NCBI GenBank assembly: GCA_965112735.1
Contig: OZ218950.1
Coordinates: 4,588,001-4,652,000 of the forward strand
Source of the DNA: Phaeosaccion multiseriatum
Taxonomy: Eukaryota; Ochrophyta, other classes
Length of the DNA stretch: 64,000 nucleotides
Direction: 5' to 3'
Position numbers and translations under genes: made by a program. Below the pieces are notes generated by a model. The model saw only the letters and a program-made list of their open reading frames with translations, made no database searches and was not told where the DNA came from. Positions 11,679 to 23,295 of this stretch are shown in pieces. Position 1 is the first letter of the stretch. Each line of letters opens with the position of its first letter.

Positions 11679-14600
11679 TCACTGGCGGCCCTCCCTTGCT
11701 GCGAGCTCGCACACAACGGGAAGCAAGAGCCTCTCCCTGCCCCCCACCGACACCACCAGGGCCGCACAATCGGGCCTGCCCCCCCAAGCTGCCCCACCTC
11801 CTGCTCCTCCTCGTGCCCCTCCTGGCGCCCCTCCTCCCGCCAAGCCGTAGCTCTGGGCAGCCCTAAGTTTGCTTGTGTCGATGACCACAGTAAAATCAAT
11901 ACTGCTCCACGCCGGAATCACATCCGAGCTCACACGCACATCGCACCAAGGGAGCAGGCTGCGAGGGCACACATGCCACTCTAAGTCGTCCTTGCTGTGG
12001 TTGTACAGCGTCGCAGAGCAGCGAATGCCGGTGCCGTGGTTCGCATTGCGAATCACGAGCGCCGGGGGCGACAGCTCCAAGCCGCCCCCCTGCCCTTTAC
12101 TTCCTTCGGTACCGTTCTTCCCCTGTCCCTGTTGCTCCTCCTCCGCCTCCCTCAACCCCTCCTCCTCCTGCTGCTGCTGCTCGTGTGCGTTGCTGCCTTG
12201 TACCAAGCCAGCAGCAGCAGTAGGCATCGGACGAGTAAAATCCAAAGCCCTCTTACTGGTGGTACATGTAGTAACATTCTCCTCTACCCACGACTGCCAG
12301 CGGCCCACCGTCTTGGCGAGGGCCGAGAAGTAGCAGTCCGACGACGGCTGTAACCGAATCTCGGCGTTGAAGAGTGCGCTCACAGGAAGGTGGTCAGAGA
12401 GTAGCTGGAGGGGGGGGGGAGGGGGAAGGGGGAAGGGGTTAGTGACGACACACGCACACACATAATACATCTAACAAACACACACACATCCACAAACTCA
12501 CCCTACACGCCTACACACCCACACATCCTCCCACCGTTCCACCCACACCCACACTCACAGTCACACACATACATACACACCCACACACCCACACACACAC
12601 GCCGACACACCCACACACACACACACCGACACACACGCACACACCATACACCCACACGCGCACACATATACACACACGCACCAAGGGGCTGCTCCAGTAC
12701 ATGTCCATGCCCAATCGCTCCACAGAGCTCCCCCCCCAGTGCCCCACGCTCCAGAGCACCCTGTCGCACCAGGAAGGGGTGCGAGTCTTCTTCTCCGGTC
12801 TTATAGAGAGAGAAGGGGTGGGGAGTATGAGGGGAGAGGTGAGGAGAAGAGAGGAAAAGAGGGGAGGGGAGGGGAGGGGAGGGGAGGGGAGGAAAGATGA
12901 TTCAAAACAAAATGTGGAGGTGGGGAAGATGGAAAGGATAGAGGCGAGGTGAGGGCGTTAGGTTGTGTGACTTTGGTTGTGCCTTGTTGCCTTGTTGCCT
13001 GCGTGCCTGGCTACCTCCCTCCTACCCCTCCAAGCCAACCAACCTATTATCTATTTGCAAAGTACCCGGGATGTACTTGTATGTAGGGGGGAAGCACAGT
13101 GGCCCCTCGTAAAAGCCGACAAAGGTCCGGCCCTCCTCCCGCTCGATCGTGAGCTGGTCCAACTATACGTGTACACCAAGCAGTAGAGGCATATGGGCAA
13201 GGGGGCAAGGGCAGAAGGGGTGTGAGATTGATAGATGGATCAGAGGACTTCACTCAAGTGCTCACTCACACACTCACGAACTCACTCACGAACTAGCTCA
13301 CTCACTCGCTCGTCTAATCACTCACTCCACTCACTCACCCACTCACTCACTCACTCACTCACAGACTCCCTCCCTCCCTCCTTGCTTCCTTCCTTCCTTC
13401 CCTCCCTCACTCCTTCCATCCCCCCCTCCCTCCCTCCCTCCCTCCTTCCTTCCTTCCTTCCCTCCCTCCCTCTCTCCCTTCTTCCTTCCTTTTCCTTCCC
13501 TCTCTCCTTCCTTCCCTCCCTCCCCTTCCCTCCCTCCCTCCAAACTCACTCACCTGGCGTAATGTGTCAATATCATTGTTTTGAATCATTTCAAACACAG
13601 CAGCGTCCGGCACGCCCTCCTTGATGCGATAATTCAAATCCCCCATAAAGAACACGACATCCGCCTCCAGCAACGTCAGCACCGGCTTGGAGGAGGACGG
13701 TGGGGCGGTGGGTGCTGCTGCTCCTCCTCCTGCTCCTCCTCCTGCTGCTGCTCCTGCTCCTCCGTTGTAGACACCACCACCTCCCCCACTACTGCTACTA
13801 CTGCTACTGCTACTGCCAGCCCCATTTGAGGAGCCACTACTCGCACTCGCGCTGATGGTGGGCGAGCGGCTAGTCACGTCTCTCGTCGCGCTATTGCTGC
13901 GGCTGCGTATCACACCCCCAACGCCTTTCCTGATGGCGCTTCTCTTTGAGCGGCCGCCCAACCCCTGTTCCTGTCTCTGTCCCTGTCCCTCCACTCTGCC
14001 GGCCGCGCTGCTGCTTATGCCGCCGCCTCCTGCTTCCCCAGTATGCAAATCCACTCCACCGAAACCGTAAGGTTTTTCTTCTAGAGCAGCCGAGGGGCCT
14101 ATGTATTGTAGAAACGGACGACAGTGAAAAAGGATAAAAGAAAGAAAGAGGGACCAATTCGTTAGCAAGATACACACGGTCAGTCAGAACTAACACTAAC
14201 GACAAACACACATTCACACAATGCACACATACATACATACATACATACATACATACATACATACATACATACATACATACATACAAACATACATACACAC
14301 ATACATACAGCAGTTGGTGGTACACATACGTACCCGAGCGTATGAACCCCACCAGACTCTTCCTCCGCCGCCTCGCTGCAGAGAGCGTGGGGGAGAAGGG
14401 ACTCCTTCCGCTCCCTCCATTGCCGCCTCCACTCCCATTACTCCCTCCCGAGTGGCGAGTGGTGAGCAAGGGGTCCTCCGGCCCTCGGTTCTCAAACACC
14501 TTGCGCGTGCACACGTACTTCCACTCCTCATTCCTCTGTACCACGTTCTCCCGGTGCGCGGCCATGTGGGCATTGGCAAAGCAAAAGGCCGTGTCCCCGC

Positions 14601-16185
14601 CCACCACAAAGCGCACGCACACGGCTCCCTTGTTGCCAAGCCTGCCCCCCATGCCTGCCATACCCGCCACAGCACCTGTAATGCTGCCCACCCAACCCGA
14701 TACACCGGTGCTCCCTGCCGCCCCTCCGCCGAGCCGGGGCCCGGTGGCGATGCAGTTGCGCTGCACGCCAGAGATGTGGGGCAGCAGGCTTTGCTTGACA
14801 AACACTGCAATACACGTGCCCAGCAGCCGCTGCTCCACGAGAAAGTGGTACCGCAGACTGGTGCTTGAGGCCCCCCTCCACTCTCCTCCTCCTCCTCCTC
14901 CTTGATTATTGTCAGGACCACCGCTGCCACCTCCCCCCTTGGCTTGTTGGGACAGCCCTCTTGCGTAGACATCGAGATAGGCCACCATCGCCTTGAACCA
15001 CGCTAGTGAGTTGGCGCTACTCTGCACGTCCATCAAAGAGTCCATCACCACATTCTGAGCGCTCAGTTCAATCACCTCTTCCAGCCCCAGTGCGATGATG
15101 TCTGGTGCAGACTCGACTGCCGCTTTGGCTGCTGCGGCTCTTTCTTCTTCCGATGCGTCCTTCTTGTCCACTTTCCCACTCCCTCTTCCTGTGCCCCTTC
15201 CCCCCATCTCCTCCACCGCCAATGTCTCGTCCAGCCATGTTCGGAACTCTGTCGCGTCTTGCATGGGAGACTTGCCAGCCACATTCCACGTCCCACACTG
15301 CACCTTGAGCTTCAGGCGCCACTTCTTCTCTTCTTTGCTCTCCTGCCTCCATCTTTGTTTGATAAAATCTTGCTCCCACTCGGCCAAGTCATCCGCATAA
15401 GTGTACGGCACGCAGTGGCACTGCTCAGCGCATTGCGGCTTGTGCGCTCTCTGCTGACGCCCATCCGACGTAGGGACTTCGACCCCCCCCCCCCCTCCTC
15501 CTCCCACATGCTGTGAGTGCTGACTATCCAAAAGCGCGGCGTTCTCCACTGCTACTGTTACTGAGGGCTCGGCTATAGGCAGACCCGATTCGTCGTTGTC
15601 CACCCGGAGTGGAGTGATATCGACAGGCGTTGGCCGCTGTGGCAGCTTGGGAGGTGAGCGACTAGCAGGGGGAGGCGTAGCTGGTGGAGGTAGATGACGC
15701 CGGGGTAGAGCAGGTTTGCCTGATGGCGACCTACTCCGCGGCGATCCTGCTCTTCCTCCTCCTCCTCCTCCTCCTCCTCCTCCTCCTCCTCCTCCTCCTC
15801 CTCCTCCTCCTCCTCCTCCTCCTCCTCCTCCTCCTCCTCCTCCTCCTCCTCCTCCTCCTCCTCCTCCTCCTCCTCCTCCTCCTCCTCCTCCTCCTCCTCC
15901 TCCTCCTCCTCCTCCTCCTCCTCCTCCTCCTCCTCCTCCTCCTCCTCCTCCTCCTCCTCCTCCTCCTCCTCCTCCTCCTCCTTCTCCTCCTCCTCCTCCT
16001 CCTCCTCCTCCTTCTCCTCCTCCTCCTCCTCCTCCCCCCCCAGGAGACTTTTGTTCGCGGTTCTCCTCCTCCTGCTGCCCGCCCTCCTCGAGTTCTTCTC
16101 TGCCGAGCGTTGTCACCGCCTGCACTCCTCCAATGGAAGGGGCATCTTCCTCATGCGCCCCCCTTCCAGGCCCCACGCCATTCAT
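11679..16185 (-). CDS. OCRL-like inositol polyphosphate 5-phosphatase with ASH domain
   Basis: Predicted Mg-dependent 5-phosphatase of phosphoinositides such as PI(4,5)P2, acting at membranes. Exons (minus): 16185-14334, 14098-13554, 13153-13044, 12799-12682, 12404-11679; phases agree, about 1,116 aa. An acidic N-terminus is followed by a pure Gly run of about 90 residues, then a Pro/Ser-rich stretch. The catalytic domain shows GTWNVAGK, LGLEEVIEL, FCFANAHMAAHRENV, VVFFMGDLNYRI, FPPTYKYIPGT, RTPSWCDRVLW and SDHLPV, all the family signatures. The last exon adds an Ig-like ASH segment (ATLYNHSKDDLEWHV, SSIDFTVVID), as in OCRL/INPP5B; no RhoGAP domain follows. Intron 3 uses a weak GTTGGT donor. 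It converges on the kinase gene (318-bp gap). Confidence 0.87.
15750..16035. repeat. (CTC)n trinucleotide array inside a coding exon
   Basis: About 285 bp of nearly pure CTC repeat. Read on the minus strand it is GGA codons, giving the long poly-Gly run of the 5-phosphatase. Two TTC interruptions lie near 15982 and 16012. Confidence 0.95.
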
Positions 16186-16653
16186 CTGCTGGATCGCCTC
16201 TCTCCCGACATTCTATTTGCCTCCTTCCATCTCTTCTCTCTCTCTCTATGTGGAGGAAGATCTTGGGAGAGCGGAGCGAACAAAACTGACTAATAGTAAA
16301 AAATAGAAACTCCTCGAGCGAGAGAGGCATTGACAGAGGTGAGCGGGAGAGGAGACAAACTGGCCATCAAGCACGGCCGCCACGTCTTTGTGGCTTTAAA
16401 CTCTTAGGATAGTAGTAGTAGCGTTAGGATCTGTAGAAGAAGCGGTAAAAGGAGCGGTGTAAGAGGAGAAAAGAGAGGAGAATGAGAGAGCGGAGGGCAT
16501 CAGTGACAAGTTGAATGTGAGCGCGGCAACAGGCGGTTGCAGGCGCAGAAGTAATGTGCTGAGGAGAAAGGGCATCAGCATCAGCATCAGTATCGGTAGC
16601 CACCTCGCTGGCTCACGCACCCCCTGTCGGAGGTGCTTTCGACTCCGGTCATC
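16186..16653. promoter_or_regulatory. divergent intergenic region
   Basis: A 468-bp gap between the divergently read 5-phosphatase and ArfGAP-DENN genes, both of which point to membrane trafficking. Shared promoter use is inference. I see no clear core promoter motif. Confidence 0.35.
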
Positions 16654-18092
16654 ATGTTGCATGGGCTGCGAAGTAAAGACAACAAGGCGGCTGCGGGCCT
16701 CACATCCTTGCCTGGAGCGGGGGGCAACGGAGTGGGGGTTGTTGGTGGCGCAGCTGGAGTCTCCGGCTTTCTGTTCTCCCCGCCCGTTGGGCCGTCTTCC
16801 CCATCGGGGGCCAGTAGTTTCGGCATGGGTGGGAGCAGTGTCCAAACGTCCGCGGCAACCACCCCTCGCATGAACATTAACCAGGATCTGAGGAAGCTCA
16901 TGTTGTTGGGGAGCAATCGCATATGCGCGGACTGTGACTCAGCGCTCACGGCATCGCACAGCAGAGGAGCTAGCGTGGACTGCGGCGCCTTCTTGTGCGC
17001 CTCTTGTTTGAGCATCCACAGAGCCCTGGGCATGCACTGCAAGTCAGTCAACAAAGACACGTGGACGGCGGAAGAGGTGAACCGCATCAAGCAGGGCGGC
17101 AACGACCGCGTGAATCAGATTTACGAAAGGTACGTGCCGGAGGGCATGCATAAGCCCACCCCAGACGCCGACCTCGCCTCCAGGGAGCTGTGGATCAACC
17201 TAAAATACATCAGAAGGTACTTTATGCTGCCGCTGCACCAACACCACGCCAGTGCAGTGGCAGCAGCAGTGGCCTCGGCCTCATGTGTGGGCGGCGACGG
17301 TGGTAAGAAGAGCTTGCTGGCGGCGACTAGCGACCTGGGCAACGGAGGAGGGGCAGCAGCAGCAGCAGCAGCGGCGGCGGCGGCGATGATTGCCACCGCC
17401 AGTGTGGCGGGAGGGAAAACCGAGAGCCAGGGCAGCAGGACCCTGCCCATCCGCCTCGTGGATTTCTTTGTAGTTGTGGGTATGGGAGAGGTTCTGTCGG
17501 CGGACAGACTGCATGCGGCCTCTGTACCGGAAGACGTGCACTTTCAGCCCAAGGTGAGGGGAATGGGAATGGCAGTGGGGGATGGACCACCTTGGGCACC
17601 TTAGCCCCCTTGTGCACCTCTAGCACCTTGGGCAATCACCTTTTGATTCGTATCGTCAACCCGCACTTCGTGGGTGTGTGGGTATGTGGGTGCGTCCTCT
17701 CTGGTCTCTGTGTATTGGGCTCTCAAACCCCAATCCTGACAAACCCCAACAATGAACCCTTCACAAGCAACACCAACAGCAACAAACAACGACCCTCTCC
17801 CCTCCCCTCCCCTCCCCCTCCCCAACCCCCCCCTCAAACCACAGATTGTCCAAACCTTCCCTGAAGACCGAAAACACCGCGATACGTCCGTTCCCGAACA
17901 GCTCCCCAGCTTCGTATTCCCTGCAGGGCTGCATCTGTACGCAGAAGAGCCCCCTCCGACCATCATTTCCTTTGTGCTGACGGCGGAGACGGGTGTGAAA
18001 GTCTTTGGGGTTGCACTCCATGTGTTCGAGGAGGTGGACGCTACCGAGCTGTCGGAGAGCCTTACTGCGGCCATGGCGGCGCGGGGGGAGGG

Positions 18093-18129
<37 letters not shown>

Positions 18130-21100
18130 CAGGGGGCGGGCACCGGCGGGGCGAACGGTATGTTGGCGTCTAGTAATACTTACGTATGGGTTAGAACATG
18201 GTGGGGGGATGCTATGAATTGCTTTCCTTTTTCACTTCATTAGTTTTGTGTGGGTATGCAATACATGTAGCCATTTTTTTTGTGTGACTTTGGGACTCGA
18301 CCTGACTTGTCTCGCTTGCTTGCTCTTGCCCTCCCCTATGCTGTGTCCTCTCGCGCTCTCCTACCTTACTTCCGTACGTGTACGTGACCCCGCCCACAGA
18401 CGGTGCCGAGGGGAGTAGTGCGGGGAAGGACAGTGAAGGGAGTGCAGGAGGAAGAGAAGGGGCAGCAGGGCATAGGCGCCAGCCCTTCAATGGGGCAGCC
18501 ATGCCGTCATGGGCACAAGACGCCGTACAAGCTTCTTCCGCGGAAGTGGTCGGACAACATGCCCATTCCGCAGCAGACGTGTTTCCTACCGACACTGCTC
18601 CTGTATTCGCACCCAAGGCACTAGTGCTTGTGAGCCACTACCCCTTCTACCACATCTACTCGTGTTTCCTTCAGCAGCTGTATCGCATCAGCTTGTCCGA
18701 GGCGCCCCTCCCCATTGAGCGTTACATTAGCAACTTTGTGTGCGAGACGCCCTTGCCTCCTCAGGGGCAAGTGGAGGTGATTTACGCGCTGCCAGATCGC
18801 ACCATCACTCTGAAACGCCCACCCAAGAACCGTCTGCCCCTCATTGACTTCTCCTATAGGTATGGGAGTGAGTGGGTGGAGTGGGGGGGGTTGTCGGGGT
18901 GGATGGGCGGTGGGTGGGTGGGTTGGTTGGTTGTTCGCTTGCTTGAGCAGTGCACCTTCCACCAGTGGGCGTGCCTGCCCTTCTCTCGTCAACGCATCTC
19001 AAACCCCATCCACGTACGCACGCACCCACATGCGTTGCTTGGGCTCCCAATTCTTTGTCCTTACTATTTACTCACTCAACTGAATCTGCTCCTCTCTTCC
19101 CCCTCTGCCTGCAGGCCGCTCTTTGCGTGTCTGAGCGTGGACAATATCATGACTCTCTTCGGCTGTCTGCTGACAGAGACCAAGGTGAGCGGGGAGGAGA
19201 AGGAGGAGGAGGAAATGGGGAAGGAGGAGGAGGAGGAGGAGGAGGAGGAGGAGGAGGAGGAGGAGCGGGAAGAGACACTTTTTTATATTCTGTGCCAGCC
19301 TATTGCTACTCAAGGTTGGCCCGAAGTGTCGTGCTCCATTCGATGCCTTCACTGAGTTGGCTTGCGGATGTGTGCAAAATGCACAGGTTTGAGGCAGAAT
19401 CCGATACTAAGCCTTCACCTCTCCCTGTCGCTGTTCCTGTCCCTCCCTCCCTCCCTCCCTCCCTCCACCCACCCATCCCATCCACTACCATCCCATCCCA
19501 TCCCATCCATTGCCATCCCATCCCATTTCATCCCAATACTCCCACATATCCCATCCATTGCCATCCCATCCCCAACCAACTTTAACACTCCAATCACATC
19601 CATCACCCCAAGGTCGCTCTGTGCTCTCGCGTCTACACCCTTCTCACCCCTGTGGCCGAGGCGCTCCTCTCCCTCCTCTTTCCCTTCGTGTGGCAAGGAG
19701 CCTACATACCCGTCATGCCGGACTTCATGACTGATGTGCTTGACGCCCCTGTGCCCTTCCTTGTGGGGCTGAGCAGCCGCTACCTGCAGGACTCGCCTGC
19801 GCACATGTGGCCAGAGGGGGTGGTGTTTGTGGACCTTGACAACGACGCTATTCATCTTGGCTTGGATGGGAAGTACACGAGGAGGTGAGATGAGAGAGAG
19901 AGGGGGCACGAGAGGGTGGGCGGGTGAGAGAGAGTTGTGTAAGAGAGAGAGAGAGAGAGCTGTGTAAGAGAGAGATAGAGCTGTGTAAGAGAGAGAGAGA
20001 GCTGTATAAGAGAGAGAGAGCTGTGTAAGAGAGGGAGAGAGCTGTGTAAGAGAGAGAGAGCTGTGTAAGAGAGAGAGAGCTGTGTAAGAGAGAGAGAGCT
20101 GTGTAAGAGAGAGAGAGAGCTGTGTAAGAGAGAGAGAGAGCTGTGTAAGAGAGAGAGAGAGCTGTGTAATAGAGAGAGAGCTGTGTAAGAGAGAGAGAGC
20201 TGTGTAAGAGAGAGGGAGGGAAAGAGATGTCACTGACACGAGATGGAGGGGGTGACAGACTGAGGACGTGAGGGGTGGGGGTGATGGAATGAGACCTCTC
20301 TCCCTCTCTCTTAACTTGGCAACTCTTTTCTCTTTCTCCCTCCCTCCCTCCCTCCAACCCTCCCTCTTTGTCTCTATCATCTTTATTGTCTCTCTCTCTC
20401 TCTCCCTCCCTCCCTCCCTCCCTCTCTCCCTCTTTTCAAGACGGCCGCACCTCCCGGAGCGAGAAGCCAACAAACTCAAGCAGAAATTGATCGAGTTTGG
20501 CGCCATGTGCTACTGCCCCAAGAACGTTCCTTTGTCGCAGGCCCCTGGCTACGCAAACAACAATAGCAACACCGCAGGTGGAGGCGGTGGCGGGGGCGCA
20601 GCGTCATGTGCGGCTTCGGCCGGAATGACGCGGAATGGAAGTTTCATCGCAGGCGGTGGGGGAGGGGGGGTGGGTGGGACCATTTCGGGGGTTTCAGGGG
20701 GGGAAGCAGCAGCAGCAGGAGGAGGAGGAGGAGGAGGAGGAGGAGGGGGAGGAGGGGGGGGAGGAGGAGGAGGAGGAGCTTCAGGTTCGGGGGGGGGGCT
20801 TCCGGCCCCGCTGTGGGGTCTAGACAAGGCTGATTTGGCGTTTCCGAACAGTGAACACCTCCTGCCCATCAGCAGTTTCGCCACAGAGACAGGTCTGACG
20901 GTGCCTACGTTGGGTGACACAAGAGGCAAAGGGTTAAGCCTTGTGTCACGAATGAGTCGGCAGAGGCTCCACAAGAACCGCCGGGGAACGGGCATGACAG
21001 GGGGGCTGGGGGGTGGGGTGGCGGGAGGGGCATCCTCGGGGGGACTTGCGTCGTCGGGCATCATGGGAGGAGATGGGGGCTTGGAGATGGCGGAGATGAC

Positions 21101-22260
21101 CTCGATTTTCGACCCGGCGAATAACTCGAACGTGCGCGACGGTTTCAACGCCAACGAGATTCGAGCGGGCTTTCTGCGCTTCTTTGTCAGCGTTTTCAGT
21201 GAGTGTGTTGGTCGCGGCAGTAGTCGAGCAGGGTAGGGTAGAGGAAAGCGGGAGAGTGGGATTGAGTGGATGGGTGGGGTGGAACAGCACCTCAGTTTAG
21301 TTTTAGCTTGTTGACCCCGACTCATGGCCACTCTCCCCACCCCTCCCCCCCTGCCCACACACCAGAGAACTACCAGAACCACGTGATTACCCCAAGCGCC
21401 GAGCTTGGAGACTTCGAACCCCTCTTCTACAGAGACGCTTTCCTCAAGGAGAGCAGTCACCTCCCGGAGAGCTGCCACGAGTTTATGCATCAAATGTTGC
21501 AGAGTCAGGTCAGGGTCAGGTGTAGGGGAGGGGGGTTTCGAGTTTCACTTCGTTATTCGACAAAGGGAGGGGGTTCAGTTTGAGTTTATTATGGTTAGGC
21601 CGTCTAGAGAAATGCGACCCATCCAACCCACCAACCAACGAACCAACTACTGCCCCGCACTGCCCTCCCTCCCTCCCTGTGCACAGATGTTCGAGCGCTT
21701 TCTGGAGGAAAGGGTGTCGCATCCCAACCAACCGGTGAGAGTGAGAGGACGATCGATCAAAGAGAGGGGAGCACATTACTCGTGAGAGGACGAACACTCA
21801 GAGGCGAAACAAAGCTCGCTCCAGGTTCATTCTGGTAGGCATGTAATTCTGTCATTTCACCTGGTCATTTAACGTCTCTTTCTCTCCCTTCCTCCCCTTC
21901 CCTGCCTCCTTCCCTCCTTCTCGCTCCCCTCCCCTCCCCACCCTTAGGAAATCCGCTTCTTCGAAGAGAGCATCATCGCTAAACTGAATCGCAGCAAGAC
22001 TAACCCCAAGAAGCGAGAAACTCCCTTCCTCAGCGACACCTCGGACGTGTGTTGTCAGAAACATGCCCCTCCCACCCCCTCCAACTGGGGGCTGCCTGAC
22101 GACGGCATGCGTTACGTCTACAACAGTTGGCCCAGGTAAAGGGATGACGTACTACCAACACGCCCAAGCGGTGTGTCTTGTCTGTCTGTCAACCCCCTCT
22201 TCGGTCCTTCGGGGTCGGGGAGTATTTTCCCCGTTCGAGGAGGCCAGGAGCTTCTCCTCT

Positions 22261-22296
<36 letters not shown>

Positions 22297-23004
22297 ATCT
22301 CTTGCTCTTACGTTCCTTCTCATCCTCCCACCCCCCATCCCTACCTCCGCACCCCTCTCATCTTCAACTGTTAAGACTCGACATGGAAAAGGCGGGCAAA
22401 ATCCGCTGGGCCCAGCGGCTCTTCAAAACGGCCGACCAAAACCGAAACGTGTCCACTGCGGCACAACTTGAGCTCCTGAAGATGGAGCGTGGGCTCCTGA
22501 GGGGCGGGGGCGGAGTAACTCCCGCAGCCGGTGCCGGCGGGGCAGGAGGAGGAGGAGGAGGTGGTGGAGGGATACTCTCCCCACAGAAGGAGAGGATGTT
22601 GATGTCGACTCATACGCTTGGGCAGGGCAGCAAGGGGGTTGGGGGGGCAGGGGGCAGCGGTGCAGGAGGGGACGGAGCAGGAGCAGCAGGAGGAGGAGGG
22701 GGGGGGGGAGGGGGCGGGGAAGGGGGCGGGGGAAGCGGGGGGGGCGGTGGGGTGGAGCACGTGCTCTTGGGCATCGTAAAGGCCCAAGCGCTGAGACGAG
22801 GCTACTTGCAGAGGCTTGCCTACCTCACAAGGAGGGGCGCCAAGGCCAAGATTGTACGAGCTTGGAGAGACCACCTTGCCACGAGTTTGGACAGAGCGCG
22901 CTTCATAAGGACGGTGAGGCGGATTGTGCGCATCCAAAACACGTACAGGGGACACAGAGCGAGGGGGCTCACGGCCCAGAGGAGGCGCTGCGTACTCAAG
23001 CTGC

Positions 23005-23044
<40 letters not shown>

Positions 23045-23102
23045 GCGTGAGTGTGTGGGTGGGTGGGTGTGTACTACTGTTATCACAACTAACACGATTT
23101 TC

Positions 23103-23133
<31 letters not shown>

Positions 23134-23248
23134 ATCTGCTTGCTGCTAGTACTGCTGCTGATTCTTTCCTCATCCGTTTCTTTCCTCTGGGTTCTCCTCG
23201 TGCCGCACCCACCCACCCACCCCACCCCCTCCCACACACACTCACTCA

Positions 23249-23295
<47 letters not shown>

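Noticed and set aside
15684-16306. Plus-strand poly-Leu/poly-Pro proteins of about 200 aa
   Set aside because: They are antisense translations of the CTC array. The minus frame is supported by the complete 5-phosphatase domain.
19848-20506. Minus-strand proteins with repeated LSLTQLS/LSYTALS
   Set aside because: A translation of the intronic satellite at 19930-20222; it lies between two phase-matched DENN exons.
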